From Acidimicrobiales bacterium (GTDB lineage Bacteria; Actinomycetota; Acidimicrobiia; Acidimicrobiales; SZUA-35), in NCBI GenBank assembly GCA_020630195.1, contig JAHDBV010000006.1, positions 47,979-111,978 on the forward strand: a stretch of DNA of 64,000 nt, given 5' to 3'. Shown here in pieces: positions 1 through 9,809 of the stretch. The notes beneath the pieces are model-generated. The model had not been told where the DNA came from. It did no database searches and worked only from the letters and a program-made list of their open reading frames with translations. Numbering within the stretch: position 1 is the stretch's first letter; every line of letters starts with the position of its first letter. The position numbers and the translations under genes are program-made.

Positions 1-3000
1 CGCGACGGATTCGGCGAAGCGCGGATCGTCGGCCTCGGTCACCGTGCAGGTCGAACCGGTGGGGATGTCGCCGACGACGAGCGGCGTGTCCACCGAGACG
101 GTGAGTGGGCCGGGCACGTCGAAGGTGCCGCCCTCGAACCCGCCGGTGCAGCTCACGGCGACGGTGAAGGCCTCGGCGTCGAGATCGATCCCGGCGGGGA
201 CGCCGGCGAGCACCTTCGTGATGGTGAGTTCGGCGACGTCACGTCGGTTCACGAACCCGACGTCGACCGGGGTGTGGGCGCTCGTGGTGAACTGGACGCC
301 GTCACCACCGACGGGTGTGCCACCGGTGCGGGCGTCGATGGTCCAGCCCGTGGGCAGATCGGTCTCGCGGATCGTGCAGCTCGTCCCGGGGGCGACGAGG
401 GGGAGGTCGGCCACGGCGGCCGCGCCGATCCCGTCGGTGACGTCGATCGTGACGGTCTCGCTGCCGGCGCCGCAGTCGATCCCGAACTCGAAGCCGCCGT
501 CGAGGTCGATGCTCGCGTCGCTGGCGGTGGTGGTCTTGGTGAGGGTGAACGACGAGGTCGTGTTGGTGATCGTGACGATGCCACCGGCGTCGATGGAGAT
601 CGGACCCGCTGGCTCGTTCGTCGCCGTGAAGCGGGGGTCGGCGGTCTCGACCACGGTGCAGCTGGCACCGGTCGGGATGCCTTCGATCGTCCAGGACGTG
701 TCGACCGAGACGGCGCCGTCGAGGCCGACCGAGCCGTCGATGAAGTCGCCGGTGCAGGTCACGTCGACGTCGAACGGCTCGGCGTCGAGATCGAGACCGG
801 CCGGGACGCCGGCGAGCACCTTGTCGATGTCGAGGTCGGCGACCTCGCGTTCGTTGGTGAAGCCGAGTTCGGGCTCGGGGACCTCCGCGGTGATCGTGGC
901 CGAGACGGTGGTCGCCCCGACGGGCGTCCAGCCGGCGGGCACCTGCTCGGTCGCCGTGCAGGTGGTGCCCGGCGGGAGGAGCGGGAGGTCGGTGTAGGGC
1001 ACGCCGCCGGCGGCACCACCGGGCACGAGCGCATCGGTGACGACGAAGTGGGTCGCTTCGTGGATGGTCGTGGCGCCGTTGACGCAGATGATCTCGAACT
1101 CGAAGGTGTCGGTGAGATCGACGGGCAGGGCCGAGTCGACCACGGCGTCCTTGCGCACCACGAGGGAGCCGGTCTGGTTGGTGATGTCGACCGACCCCGT
1201 GGCCTCGTCGAGGGTGATGGTGTCGGCGGGGCTGTAGCTCGCCACGAAGCCGGGCTCGGCCGTCTCGACCACGGTGCACTCGGTGCCCCGGGGCAGGTCG
1301 GCGATCACGACATCGGTGTCGGTGGCCACGGTGTGGGGGCCGGGCACCACGTGGGAGGCGACGGTGAAGCCCCCGGCACAGGTGATCGTGAGGTCGAAGT
1401 CGTAGGTGGACGGATCCTCGGCCGAGGGGAGGCCCAGGATCGACTTGGTGACGGTGAGATCCGACAGGAGCCGGGTGTTGGTGAACACGAGCTCGGGGGT
1501 CGTCGTCGAGGAGATCGTGACCGATCGGGTCGCGAGGTCGATCGACCACCCCGGCGGTGCGGTCTCGGTGACGGTGCACACCGCACCTTCCGGCAGCAGC
1601 GGCACGTCGGGGTACGACGCGGCGACGGTCTGGCCGGACGTGGTCATCGGGATCGTGACCGAGTCACCGGTGTCACACGAGATCTCGACACTGAAGGTGT
1701 CGTCGAGGTCGATCGGATGGGTCGAGGCACCGACGGTGTCGACGCGCAGGTCGATGGTGCCGGTGTGGTTCGTGAACTCGGCCGATTCGGTGCCGACGGC
1801 ACCGTCGACGAGCACGGTGCCCCCGGTGGTCGTCGTCGACTCGACGGATCCGCCGACCTCGACGCGGTACCCGGCGGGCGCCGGACTCTCGGTCACCTCG
1901 CAGGTGGCGTCGGGCGGCAGACCACGGAGCACGACACGTTCGCCGTCACCCAGCGCGAAGCCGTTGGCCACGGCGTCGGGCCAGGCCGCGCCACCCGGGG
2001 CGACGATGTCGGCGGCATCGACGGTGTGGGCGGCGCCGGTGAGGGGGTCGGTGCAGGCGACGACGAAGTCGAACGTGCCGGGCGTGCCGGGGTGGCCCTC
2101 GACGGTCTTGCCCACCAGGAGATCGGAGGCGACCCGGATGGTGGTGGGGTCCCGAGGATCGGAGGTGTCGCCGGGGTCGTCGGAGAGGAACTCGACCGTG
2201 CCGTCGCGGCCGAGGTCGAGGGTGGCCTGGTTGGCGTATTCACCGGGTGCCATCCCCGCGGGGACCGCGACCTCGATGTCGATCGTGACCGGCGGCTGGC
2301 CGGGGGTGTCGGGGTCGGTCCAGAGGCTGGACGGCACCTCGACGTCGATGCACACCGAGGTGTCGCCGGCGCTGCCGCCGCTCGCGAGCACCGCCGAGCC
2401 GTGCGAGCTCGACCACGTGCCGGTGTAGGTCCGGCCGTCGGCCGGGAGATCGTCACAGACCCGGGTGTTGAGACCCTGGGTCGGCAGCCCGTTGTTGATC
2501 ACGGTGATGCGGTAGGTGACGGTGTCGCCGGGTTGGACGATGCGTGCGGCGAGCGGGACGCTCGCGCCGGCGTCGACGACGTCTTTGGTGATGTCGATCT
2601 TCGACACACACGACGTGCCGTCGGTGCCGCCGTTGGAGCCGGGGCGGCCGGCGAACCGGTAGGAGCCGTCGGTGACGTCGACACGCCAGATGTCGCCGGG
2701 GTTGTTCCGGAACAGATACAGGAAGCCCGACGGGTCGAACCACGAGGCACCGAAGTTGCCGTTCGGGAACCCGCCGTCGCTGTTGTCGACGGCGATCTGG
2801 GTGACGGCGCCGGTGTTGGGGTGCACCTTGTAGAGCACCCGATTGACCACGTGGTAGAGGTAGCCGTCGAGCGGGTTGTACGAGATGTCGGCGACGTTCG
2901 TCGGCATCGTGCCGATGTGGGTCGACGCGCCGGTCGCCGGGTCGATCGACCACATGTTGAAGCGGGCCCCGGCGTACCAGCCGTTGCCGTTGCCGGCGCC

Positions 3001-3444
3001 GACGGAGTGGACGATGAACCGACCGTCACCGAGCACGGTGCCCGCGTACTGGCCGGAGTTCGACGGGTACGGGGCCTGCACGGCGACGTCACGGATGATG
3101 CCGCCGTTGGCGTCGTACATCCGGACCACGGGCACACCGCCGACCTTGACGATGCCGTAGAGCAGGTCGGTCGTCGGGTCGTAGGCGGTCGAGTTGGCGA
3201 TGTTGTTCGCCATGGCCAACTCGTCGAGCACGAGTTCACCGGGGGTGGCGGGGTCGGGCACGACCTGGAACAGGCGTGACCCGCGCATCAGCAGCGGGAT
3301 GCCATCGCAGTCCCAGGTCGGGTGGTCACCGCCGTGGTCGGCGGCCGCCGGAGGCGTCGGCAGGGCCACGAGCACGGACGCGAAGAGCACCAGCGAGAGC
3401 GCCGTGACGAGGGCGCGGCGGGCCGAGGTGAGCAGGTGGAACAC
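1..3444 (-). CDS. Large secreted repeat protein, DUF5979/SpaA-like (3' end outside window)
   Basis: An uninterrupted minus-strand frame starts at a GTG at 3444 and is still open at base 1, giving 1148 codons without a stop. It begins with a signal peptide (basic start, hydrophobic stretch of about residues 9-30, then PPAAADH). Residues about 40-270 look like a bacterial surface propeller-type domain (repeated 'YNPLDGYLY', 'IDPATGAST' style motifs). A DUF11-like segment follows at about 275-425. Seven immunoglobulin-like repeats of 95-110 residues come next, each carrying a 'C(T/E)VTE' motif and ending in 'FTN' or 'ITN', as in DUF5979/SpaA domains. A GGGAG lies just before the GTG. A cell-surface or S-layer-associated structural role is inferred. 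No cell-wall anchor is visible because the C-terminus is missing. Confidence 0.8.
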   Translation of the reverse strand, partial: MFHLLTSARRALVTALSLVLFASVLVALPTPPAAADHGGDHPTWDCDGIPLLMRGSRLFQVVPDPATPGELVLDELAMANNIANSTAYDPTTDLLYGIVKVGGVPVVRMYDANGGIIRDVAVQAPYPSNSGQYAGTVLGDGRFIVHSVGAGNGNGWYAGARFNMWSIDPATGASTHIGTMPTNVADISYNPLDGYLYHVVNRVLYKVHPNTGAVTQIAVDNSDGGFPNGNFGASWFDPSGFLYLFRNNPGDIWRVDVTDGSYRFAGRPGSNGGTDGTSCVSKIDITKDVVDAGASVPLAARIVQPGDTVTYRITVINNGLPTQGLNTRVCDDLPADGRTYTGTWSSSHGSAVLASGGSAGDTSVCIDVEVPSSLWTDPDTPGQPPVTIDIEVAVPAGMAPGEYANQATLDLGRDGTVEFLSDDPGDTSDPRDPTTIRVASDLLVGKTVEGHPGTPGTFDFVVACTDPLTGAAHTVDAADIVAPGGAAWPDAVANGFALGDGERVVLRGLPPDATCEVTESPAPAGYRVEVGGSVESTTTTGGTVLVDGAVGTESAEFTNHTGTIDLRVDTVGASTHPIDLDDTFSVEISCDTGDSVTIPMTTSGQTVAASYPDVPLLPEGAVCTVTETAPPGWSIDLATRSVTISSTTTPELVFTNTRLLSDLTVTKSILGLPSAEDPSTYDFDLTITCAGGFTVASHVVPGPHTVATDTDVVIADLPRGTECTVVETAEPGFVASYSPADTITLDEATGSVDITNQTGSLVVRKDAVVDSALPVDLTDTFEFEIICVNGATTIHEATHFVVTDALVPGGAAGGVPYTDLPLLPPGTTCTATEQVPAGWTPVGATTVSATITAEVPEPELGFTNEREVADLDIDKVLAGVPAGLDLDAEPFDVDVTCTGDFIDGSVGLDGAVSVDTSWTIEGIPTGASCTVVETADPRFTATNEPAGPISIDAGGIVTITNTTSSFTLTKTTTASDASIDLDGGFEFGIDCGAGSETVTIDVTDGIGAAAVADLPLVAPGTSCTIRETDLPTGWTIDARTGGTPVGGDGVQFTTSAHTPVDVGFVNRRDVAELTITKVLAGVPAGIDLDAEAFTVAVSCTGGFEGGTFDVPGPLTVSVDTPLVVGDIPTGSTCTVTEADDPRFAESVA

Positions 3445-3490
3445 CGGCTCCCATCGGCCCGAGCGCGCTCGGAATGACGGTGTGCGCCCG

Positions 3491-3513
3491 ACGACCCCGA
3501 TCTGGGGGATCGT
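3491..3513 (-). terminator. Candidate hairpin terminator of the 4CL-type ligase gene
   Basis: On the minus strand, starting about 12 nt after the ligase stop codon, ACGA-T-CCCC can pair with GGGG-TCGT across a six-base loop: eight base pairs with one bulged T. There is no clear U-tract, which is common for terminators in very GC-rich actinobacteria. The core (CGACCCC...ATCTGGGGGAT) recurs at 44183-44200 after another gene end. Confidence 0.4.
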
Positions 3514-3525
3514 CGTGCAGCGGGG

Positions 3526-5082
<1,557 letters not shown>

Positions 5083-5161
5083 GCCGGAGGACGGTAGTGC
5101 TCGGTGCTCGGCGACGACAGTCTCCGCCCGGACCGATTGCCGCGTGCGTGCAGCATCTTGC

Positions 5162-5180
5162 TGCTTTTTGCTTGCTTTTG
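5162..5180. promoter_or_regulatory. Candidate DeoR-family operator (direct repeat TGCTTTTTG / TGCTTTTG)
   Basis: In the 125-bp gap between the divergent 4CL ligase and DeoR genes lies an unusually T-rich patch. It carries TGCTTTTTG at 5162-5170 and TGCTTTTG at 5173-5180, 11 bp apart, about one helical turn. Several DeoR-family repressors bind short direct repeats of this sort. The assignment rests on position, periodicity and composition only. Confidence 0.35.
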
Positions 5181-5207
5181 CCGTATCAGGGCGCGAGGGT
5201 GGTCGGC

Positions 5208-6008
5208 GTGCTCACCGCCGACCGCCATCGTCGACTCCTCCGCTGGCTGGACGAGACCGGCTCCCTCCGCACCAGCGACGTGGCCGACCACCTCGGCGTG
5301 TCGGTCGACACGGTGCGTCGCGACCTCGAGGAGCTCGAACGGGGTGGCGCCCTCGTCCGGGTCCGTGGCGGCGCCGTTCCCGGACGCACCACCCCGGCGT
5401 CGTTCCGCGAGCGCCGATCGGACGACGGTGACGGTCGAGCGGCCCTGGCCACCGCCGTCGTCGATCGGATCCGACCGGGGATGGCGATCGGGCTGGACGC
5501 CGGCTCGACCTCGATCGAGATCGCCCGCCGACTGCCACGCGACCACGACCTGACGATCGTGACGAATGGCCCGGCCGCCCTCGTCGAACTGCTCGACCGC
5601 ACCGACGTCGTGGCCGTCGCCATCGGCGGACGGATCGACACACGCTGGCTGGCGGCGGTGGGCGGCGAAGCCGAGCGGGCCATCGCCGAACATCGCCTCG
5701 ACCTGGCCGTGGTCGGCTGCTGTGGCCTCACCTCGTCCACGGTGGCCACCGACTCCCTCGACGAGGTCGGCACGAAGCGGGCCTGGATGCACGCCGCCGC
5801 CCGCACGCTCGTCACCGCCGAGGCCGACAAGCTCGGCCTGTCGGCCCGCCACACGATCGGCCACCCGGCCGACGTCGACGAGGTGCTCACGACCGCCACG
5901 ACCGACGACGACCAGGCCGCGGCCGTTCGCGCCGTCGCCGATCACACGGCGGTCACGGTCGTCCCGCCGCACTCCCCCACCGGACCCCCACAAGGAGCAA
6001 CACCATGA
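5208..6008 (+). CDS. DeoR/GlpR-family transcriptional regulator
   Basis: The protein has 266 residues. The N-terminal winged helix (about residues 1-58) has the DeoR signature: TADRHRRLLRWLDE, then DVADHLGVSVDTVRRDLEELE and the following GGALVRVRGGA. The C-terminal DeoR sugar-phosphate sensor domain (about 72-235) includes GLDAGSTSIEIARRL. The frame is open further upstream. The GTG at 5208 was preferred because GAGG at 5195-5198 is nine bases away and the protein then starts in the usual DeoR way (M-L-T-A-D-R). A GTG at 5199 is the alternative. Its stop overlaps the next gene's start (ATGA), so the three following plus-strand genes look like one operon. The effector is presumably a phosphorylated sugar or sugar acid (inference). 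Confidence 0.85.
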   Translation: MLTADRHRRLLRWLDETGSLRTSDVADHLGVSVDTVRRDLEELERGGALVRVRGGAVPGRTTPASFRERRSDDGDGRAALATAVVDRIRPGMAIGLDAGSTSIEIARRLPRDHDLTIVTNGPAALVELLDRTDVVAVAIGGRIDTRWLAAVGGEAERAIAEHRLDLAVVGCCGLTSSTVATDSLDEVGTKRAWMHAAARTLVTAEADKLGLSARHTIGHPADVDEVLTTATTDDDQAAAVRAVADHTAVTVVPPHSPTGPPQGATP

Positions 6009-6418
6009 ACCTCGGAGCATTCTCCGTCAGCCTCGCCGTCGCCGATCTCGACGCCTCCCGTGTCTTCTACGAACGACTCGGCTTCGAGGTGACCGGCGGT
6101 GACGCCGACCACGGCTACCTCATGCTCCGCAACGGCGGCGGCACGGTGATCGGCCTGTTCCACGGGATGTTCGAGGAGAACATCCTCACCTTCAACCCCG
6201 GCATCGGCCCGGATCATCAGCCCGATCCGGACTTCACCGACGTCCGGGAGGTCCAGCGCGTCCTCGACGAGGCCGGCGTCGAGATCTCCATGCGCATCGA
6301 CGACGACAACACCGAGGGCGCCGCCCACCTCGTCGTGGCCGATCCCGACGGCAACCCGGTGATGATCGACCAGTTCGACGCCGAGGTCATCGCCGCCATC
6401 ACCGGGGGTGCCGAATGA
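6005..6418 (+). CDS. VOC (glyoxalase/bleomycin resistance) superfamily protein
   Basis: The 137-residue protein matches a single vicinal-oxygen-chelate unit. It opens with 'SVSLAVADLDASRVFYERLGFEV', has a central LMLRNGGGTVIGLF strand pair, and ends with 'HLVVADPDGNPVMIDQF'. VOC proteins are metal-dependent lyases, isomerases or dioxygenases, or non-catalytic binding proteins. The specific reaction cannot be assigned. It is coupled by ATGA overlaps to the DeoR gene before it and the gene after it, so it probably shares their sugar- or aldehyde-related task. Confidence 0.85.
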   Translation: MNLGAFSVSLAVADLDASRVFYERLGFEVTGGDADHGYLMLRNGGGTVIGLFHGMFEENILTFNPGIGPDHQPDPDFTDVREVQRVLDEAGVEISMRIDDDNTEGAAHLVVADPDGNPVMIDQFDAEVIAAITGGAE

Positions 6419-6822
6419 GTGTCGGCGCGACGACGGGTGCGGGCTTGATGATCCTCGTCGCCGGCCCGCTCCGGGGCGGCACCGGAGACGACCCGGTGAA
6501 GATCGAGGCCAACATCGCCCGGATGAACACCGCCGCACTCGAGCTGTGGCATGCCGGCCATCTGCCCGTCGTCGGCGAGTGGTTCTCCATCCCGCTCATC
6601 GCGGAAGCCGGATCGACCACGATCGGCGACGAGATCTACGAGAGCATCCAGCATCCGATCGGGATCGAACTGATCGACCGGTGTGACGGCACCCTGCGGA
6701 TCGACGGCGAGTCGTCCGGGGCCGACCTCATGGTCGACACGACCCGCGCCGCCGGCAAACCGGTCTGGTTCACCGCCGCGGAGATCCCGGCGGCATCACC
6801 CCGGGCCGACGTCGCTCAGTAG
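6415..6822 (+). CDS. DUF4406 / nucleoside deoxyribosyltransferase-like protein
   Basis: The 135-residue protein begins with a hydrophobic strand and 'ILVAGPLRGGTGDDPVKIEANIARMN', followed by 'AALELWHAGHLPVVGEW' and, near the end, 'IDGESSGADLMVDTTRAAGKPVWF'. This is the layout of DUF4406, small Rossmann-like proteins related to nucleoside 2-deoxyribosyltransferases (AGP-x-R start, S-x-GA-D-x-M near the end). Function is unknown. It overlaps the VOC gene by ATGA and converges with the aldolase gene, sharing seven bases (6816-6822). Confidence 0.6.
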   Translation: MSVGATTGAGLMILVAGPLRGGTGDDPVKIEANIARMNTAALELWHAGHLPVVGEWFSIPLIAEAGSTTIGDEIYESIQHPIGIELIDRCDGTLRIDGESSGADLMVDTTRAAGKPVWFTAAEIPAASPRADVAQ

Positions 6823-7631
6823 AGGTCGCCGCCTTCGCCGTCGGTGTCGCCCGAGCGGGCGAGTTCGAGTTCGGCGGCGTAGCCGATGCGGGCCGCCACG
6901 ATGTCGGTGGTGACGGTGACCATGCCGAAGCCCTGACCGACCCGCTTCGGGGTCAGCGGGCCACTGGCGTGGATGCCCGCCACGACACCGGCCCGTCGGC
7001 ACCCGTCGACGATGGTCGCCAGCGCGGAGGCGAACGCCTCCACGTCGTCGTGGTTGCCCGGCTGCAGGCCGAGCGTGAGGGAGAGGTCGGCCGGGCCGAC
7101 GTAGACGGCGTCGATCCCGTCGACGGCGAGGATGTCGTCGAGGTTCTCGACCGCGGTGGTGGTCTCGATCATCGGGATGCAGGCCACGTTCTCCGCGGCC
7201 CAGGGCACGTAGCCACCGTCGACCCGCATGGCGGTCGTGGTCGGGCCGTAGCTGCGGGCACCGCCGTGCAGTGCGTAGCGGCAGGCCCGGGAGGCGGCTT
7301 CGGCCTCGGCGACGGTGTTGACCATCGGGATGATGACCCCGTGCGCTCCGGCGTCGAGCATCTTGCCGATGATGCCGGGTTCGTTCCAGGGCACCCGGAC
7401 GATCGGGCTCGACCCTCCGAGCAGGATCCCCTGGATCATGCCGACGGCGTCGGAGTACTCGACCGCACCGTGCTGGGTGTCGATGCAGACGTAGTCGAAC
7501 CCGGCACGGGCGGTCGCCTCGGCGAGCACGGGGTTCGGGATGGCCAGCCAGGCGCCGAGGGTGGTGTCGCCGTCGGCCCAACGCTTCTTGATCGGAGTGG
7601 TCACGCGGCCGAGTCTGGCACGGCCACTCAC
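6816..7631 (-). CDS. HpcH/HpaI-family aldolase
   Basis: The 271-residue protein belongs to the class II, metal-dependent HpcH/HpaI aldolases, which cleave 2-keto-3-deoxy acids to pyruvate and an aldehyde. Diagnostic stretches are 'TLGAWLAIPNPVLAEATARAG', 'DYVCIDTQHGAVEYSD', 'VRVPWNE', 'GAHGVIIPMVNT' and 'CIPMIETTTAVENLDDI', with the metal-binding Glu/Asp in the last and in 'GPADLSLTLG'. A GTG at 7604 would remove nine residues and is a reasonable alternative start. It lies four bases after the dehydrogenase gene, so the two are probably co-transcribed; oxidation or reduction of the hydroxy/keto acid and aldol cleavage would fit one short pathway (inference). Confidence 0.85.
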   Translation of the reverse strand: MSGRARLGRVTTPIKKRWADGDTTLGAWLAIPNPVLAEATARAGFDYVCIDTQHGAVEYSDAVGMIQGILLGGSSPIVRVPWNEPGIIGKMLDAGAHGVIIPMVNTVAEAEAASRACRYALHGGARSYGPTTTAMRVDGGYVPWAAENVACIPMIETTTAVENLDDILAVDGIDAVYVGPADLSLTLGLQPGNHDDVEAFASALATIVDGCRRAGVVAGIHASGPLTPKRVGQGFGMVTVTTDIVAARIGYAAELELARSGDTDGEGGDLY

Positions 7632-7635
7632 CGTC

Positions 7636-8565
7636 TCACAGCTGCTCGGGAACCACCGTCGGCGTCCCGCCCGTGAGCGCGGCGAGCGCGTTGTCGAAGG
7701 CGTGCTCGAACAACCGCACCCGCCCGACCGCCGTCGAGGACGAGATGTGCGGCGTGACGATCACGTTCGGGCGCCCGAGCAGCGCATGACCGACCGGCAG
7801 CGGTTCGGGTTCGGTCACGTCGAGGCCCGCACCGGCGAGATGGCCGCGGTCGAGGGCGTCGGCGAGGGCGTCCTGATCGACCAGCGCGCCACGGGCGGTG
7901 TTGATCAGGTACGCCCCGGGCTTCATGGCCGCGAGGCGCTCGGCGTTGATCAGGTGGCGGGTGGCCGGGATGGCGGGCGCGTGCAGGGACACGACATCGG
8001 ATTCGCCGAGCACCGTCGCCAGGTCGACCAGGTCGACCCCGTCGACGGGCGACTCGGCCAGCCCGGGATCGCTCGCGATCACCCGCATGCCGAGACCCTG
8101 GGCGGCCCGTGCGACCCGGCACGCGATCCGCCCGAGGGCGACGAGGCCGAGGGTCGCCCCGTCGAGCTCGAGCGAGGTGGCCACGGCCGGCCCCTTCTCC
8201 CCCGCCTCGGCCCGGGCCTGCTGGCGCGGGAGCTCCTTCGTGATCGACAGCATCAGCGCCATGGCGTGCTCGGCGGTCGAGACCGTCGGGGAGTCCGGCG
8301 CGTTGCAGACCATCACCCCGGCGGCCGTCGCGGCGGCCACATCGATGTTGTCGTACCCGATGCCCATCCGGGAGACACAGCGCAGGTCGCCGAAGGCGGC
8401 GAAGCGTTCGGCGTCCCACCGGTGCCCGATGCCGATGACGGTCGCGGCCACGCCGGCGAGTGCGTCGTCCCCGGGCCCGACGATCACGGCGCGATCGCCG
8501 ACGACGGCCCGTTCGGCCTCGGTGAGGAGTTTGTCGACGTGGATGATCGGGCGGTCGTCGGTCAT
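7636..8565 (-). CDS. D-isomer-specific 2-hydroxyacid dehydrogenase family protein
   Basis: The 309-residue protein has the two-domain fold of glycerate/phosphoglycerate-type dehydrogenases. Catalytic Arg is in 'LINTARGALVD', Glu in 'GLDVTEPEPLP' and the His in 'IVTPHISSS'. The nucleotide-binding loop is unusual: where most members have GxGxxG, this protein has ALGRIA, so the first and third glycines are alanine. Cofactor binding may be altered. The gene is leaderless by appearance: TAGGTT ends six bases before the ATG. It is first in a two-gene unit with the aldolase. Confidence 0.85.
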   Translation of the reverse strand: MTDDRPIIHVDKLLTEAERAVVGDRAVIVGPGDDALAGVAATVIGIGHRWDAERFAAFGDLRCVSRMGIGYDNIDVAAATAAGVMVCNAPDSPTVSTAEHAMALMLSITKELPRQQARAEAGEKGPAVATSLELDGATLGLVALGRIACRVARAAQGLGMRVIASDPGLAESPVDGVDLVDLATVLGESDVVSLHAPAIPATRHLINAERLAAMKPGAYLINTARGALVDQDALADALDRGHLAGAGLDVTEPEPLPVGHALLGRPNVIVTPHISSSTAVGRVRLFEHAFDNALAALTGGTPTVVPEQL

Positions 8566-8571
8566 GGCCGC

Positions 8572-8577
8572 AACCTA
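8572..8577 (-). promoter_or_regulatory. -10 box (TAGGTT) of the 2-hydroxyacid dehydrogenase operon
   Basis: TAGGTT on the minus strand is six bases from the ATG at 8565, so transcription would begin at or next to the start codon. The same spacing is seen at many genes here. Confidence 0.5.
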
Positions 8578-8626
8578 GCGACGCCCGGTTCGACGGGGTG
8601 CGACGACTCGTGGAGACTCGACGGCC

Positions 8627-9277
8627 ATGACCTACACCCCGGCACAACGCGAGCTGCAGGCCCGATTCGGCACCGAGGCGCTGGCCGACCGGCTCGAGCT
8701 CGGCATCATGACGCCGACGATCGACGCCGACCAGCGCGCCTTCATCGAGGCGCAGGACTGGTTCTTCCTCGCGACCGTGGATCCCGACGGCTTCCCCTCG
8801 GTGTCGCACAAGGGCGGACCCGCCGGCTTCGTCCGTGTGCTCGACGAGACGACACTCGCGTTCCCCGACTACGACGGCAACGGCATGTTCTGGTCGACCG
8901 GCAACATCGCGGCGACCGGCAAGCTCGGCCTGTTGTTCATCAGCCAGGATCCCCCGCAGCGCCTGCGGGTGCATGCCACGGCCACGGTGTCGGCCGACGA
9001 CGAGCTGCTCGAGTCGTTCCCCGGAGCGAAGCTCATCGTCCGGGCGAGCGTGCGGGAGGTGTTCCGCAACTGCGCTCGCTACATCCACAAGCGCAGCACC
9101 GTGGAGGCATCGCCGTACGTGCCCGACGACGAGGGACGCCAGCCCCATCCGTCGTGGAAGCGGATCGACCTGATGCAGGACGTGCTCGACGACAAGACCC
9201 GGGCGGCGACCGAGGCCGCCGGCGGCACGATCTCCGGCGAGGAGTACGCGGCACGCCTCGCCGACGGCACGAGCTGA
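8627..9277 (+). CDS. Pyridoxamine 5'-phosphate oxidase family (flavin-binding split-barrel) protein
   Basis: The 216-residue protein has the FMN-binding split-barrel pattern. 'IEAQDWFFLATVDPDGFPSVSHKGGPAGFVRVLD' is followed by 'TTLAFPDYDGNGMFWSTGNIAATGKLGLLFI' and 'RLRVHATATV'. Its extended C-terminus contains 'CARYIHKR'. Proteins of this layout are often annotated as pyridoxamine-phosphate-oxidase-related oxidoreductases; true PNPOx activity is not implied. It stands alone, divergent from the dehydrogenase gene. Confidence 0.85.
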   Translation: MTYTPAQRELQARFGTEALADRLELGIMTPTIDADQRAFIEAQDWFFLATVDPDGFPSVSHKGGPAGFVRVLDETTLAFPDYDGNGMFWSTGNIAATGKLGLLFISQDPPQRLRVHATATVSADDELLESFPGAKLIVRASVREVFRNCARYIHKRSTVEASPYVPDDEGRQPHPSWKRIDLMQDVLDDKTRAATEAAGGTISGEEYAARLADGTS

Positions 9278-9401
9278 CGGGTTCGCAGCGCCGGCGACCG
9301 CCGTTCGTCTCCTCGGCGATCGACCCACGTCCGCAGGGGCCGCCCACGCTGTCACACCCCGTCCGTACGGTCTCCGGAGTTCGACCCCCGGAGGCGTCCC
9401 G

Positions 9402-9764
9402 ATGGTTCCCGACATGTGCATGGCCCGACTCGAGCGATTCACCCGCCAGCTCAACACCTCCGAGCCCGACGCCGTGGTCGGTCGGGTGCGGTATCGGCTC
9501 GAGCGGGACCGCAATGCCGTCACGCTCATCGAGACACTCGTGCCGACCACCCGCCGGCCCCGTGGTGGCCGGCGCTGCATCGCGAAGTTCCGGTACACCT
9601 CGACCCGTTCGACCTGGACCCTCTACCGGCCCGACGGATCACAGCGGTGGCGGCGCTACGAGCTGGCGGCTCCGACCCCGCACATCACGGCGCTGATCGA
9701 CGAGGTCGACGAAGACCGGGGCGGCATCTTCCACGCCGACGACCTCCTCGCCGTGCTCGACTGA
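9402..9764 (+). CDS. DUF3024 family protein
   Basis: The 120-residue basic protein fits DUF3024: 'RCIAKFRYTSTRSTWTLYRPDGSQRWRRYEL', then an acidic end 'LIDEVDEDRGGIFHADDLLAVLD'. The family has no known function. The ATG at 9402 is supported by GGAGG at 9390-9394, seven bases upstream. Methionines at 9414 and 9420 are possible alternatives. Confidence 0.65.
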   Translation: MVPDMCMARLERFTRQLNTSEPDAVVGRVRYRLERDRNAVTLIETLVPTTRRPRGGRRCIAKFRYTSTRSTWTLYRPDGSQRWRRYELAAPTPHITALIDEVDEDRGGIFHADDLLAVLD

Positions 9765-9796
9765 GCCCGGGCCGGCTCGAAACCCGTCCGACGCCG

Positions 9797-9802
9797 TAGC
9801 GT
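9797..9802 (+). promoter_or_regulatory. -10 box (TAGCGT) of a leaderless gene
   Basis: TAGCGT followed by seven bases and the ATG at 9810. The identical hexamer and spacing occur before folD and before the leader ORF at 57389. Confidence 0.5.
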
Positions 9803-9809
9803 CGCCACC

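Noticed and set aside
274..3279. A 1001-codon open frame on the plus strand
   Set aside because: It is the antisense of the large repeat protein; it is Gly/Asp/Arg/Val-monotonous, has no domain, and the minus frame has a signal peptide and clear repeats.
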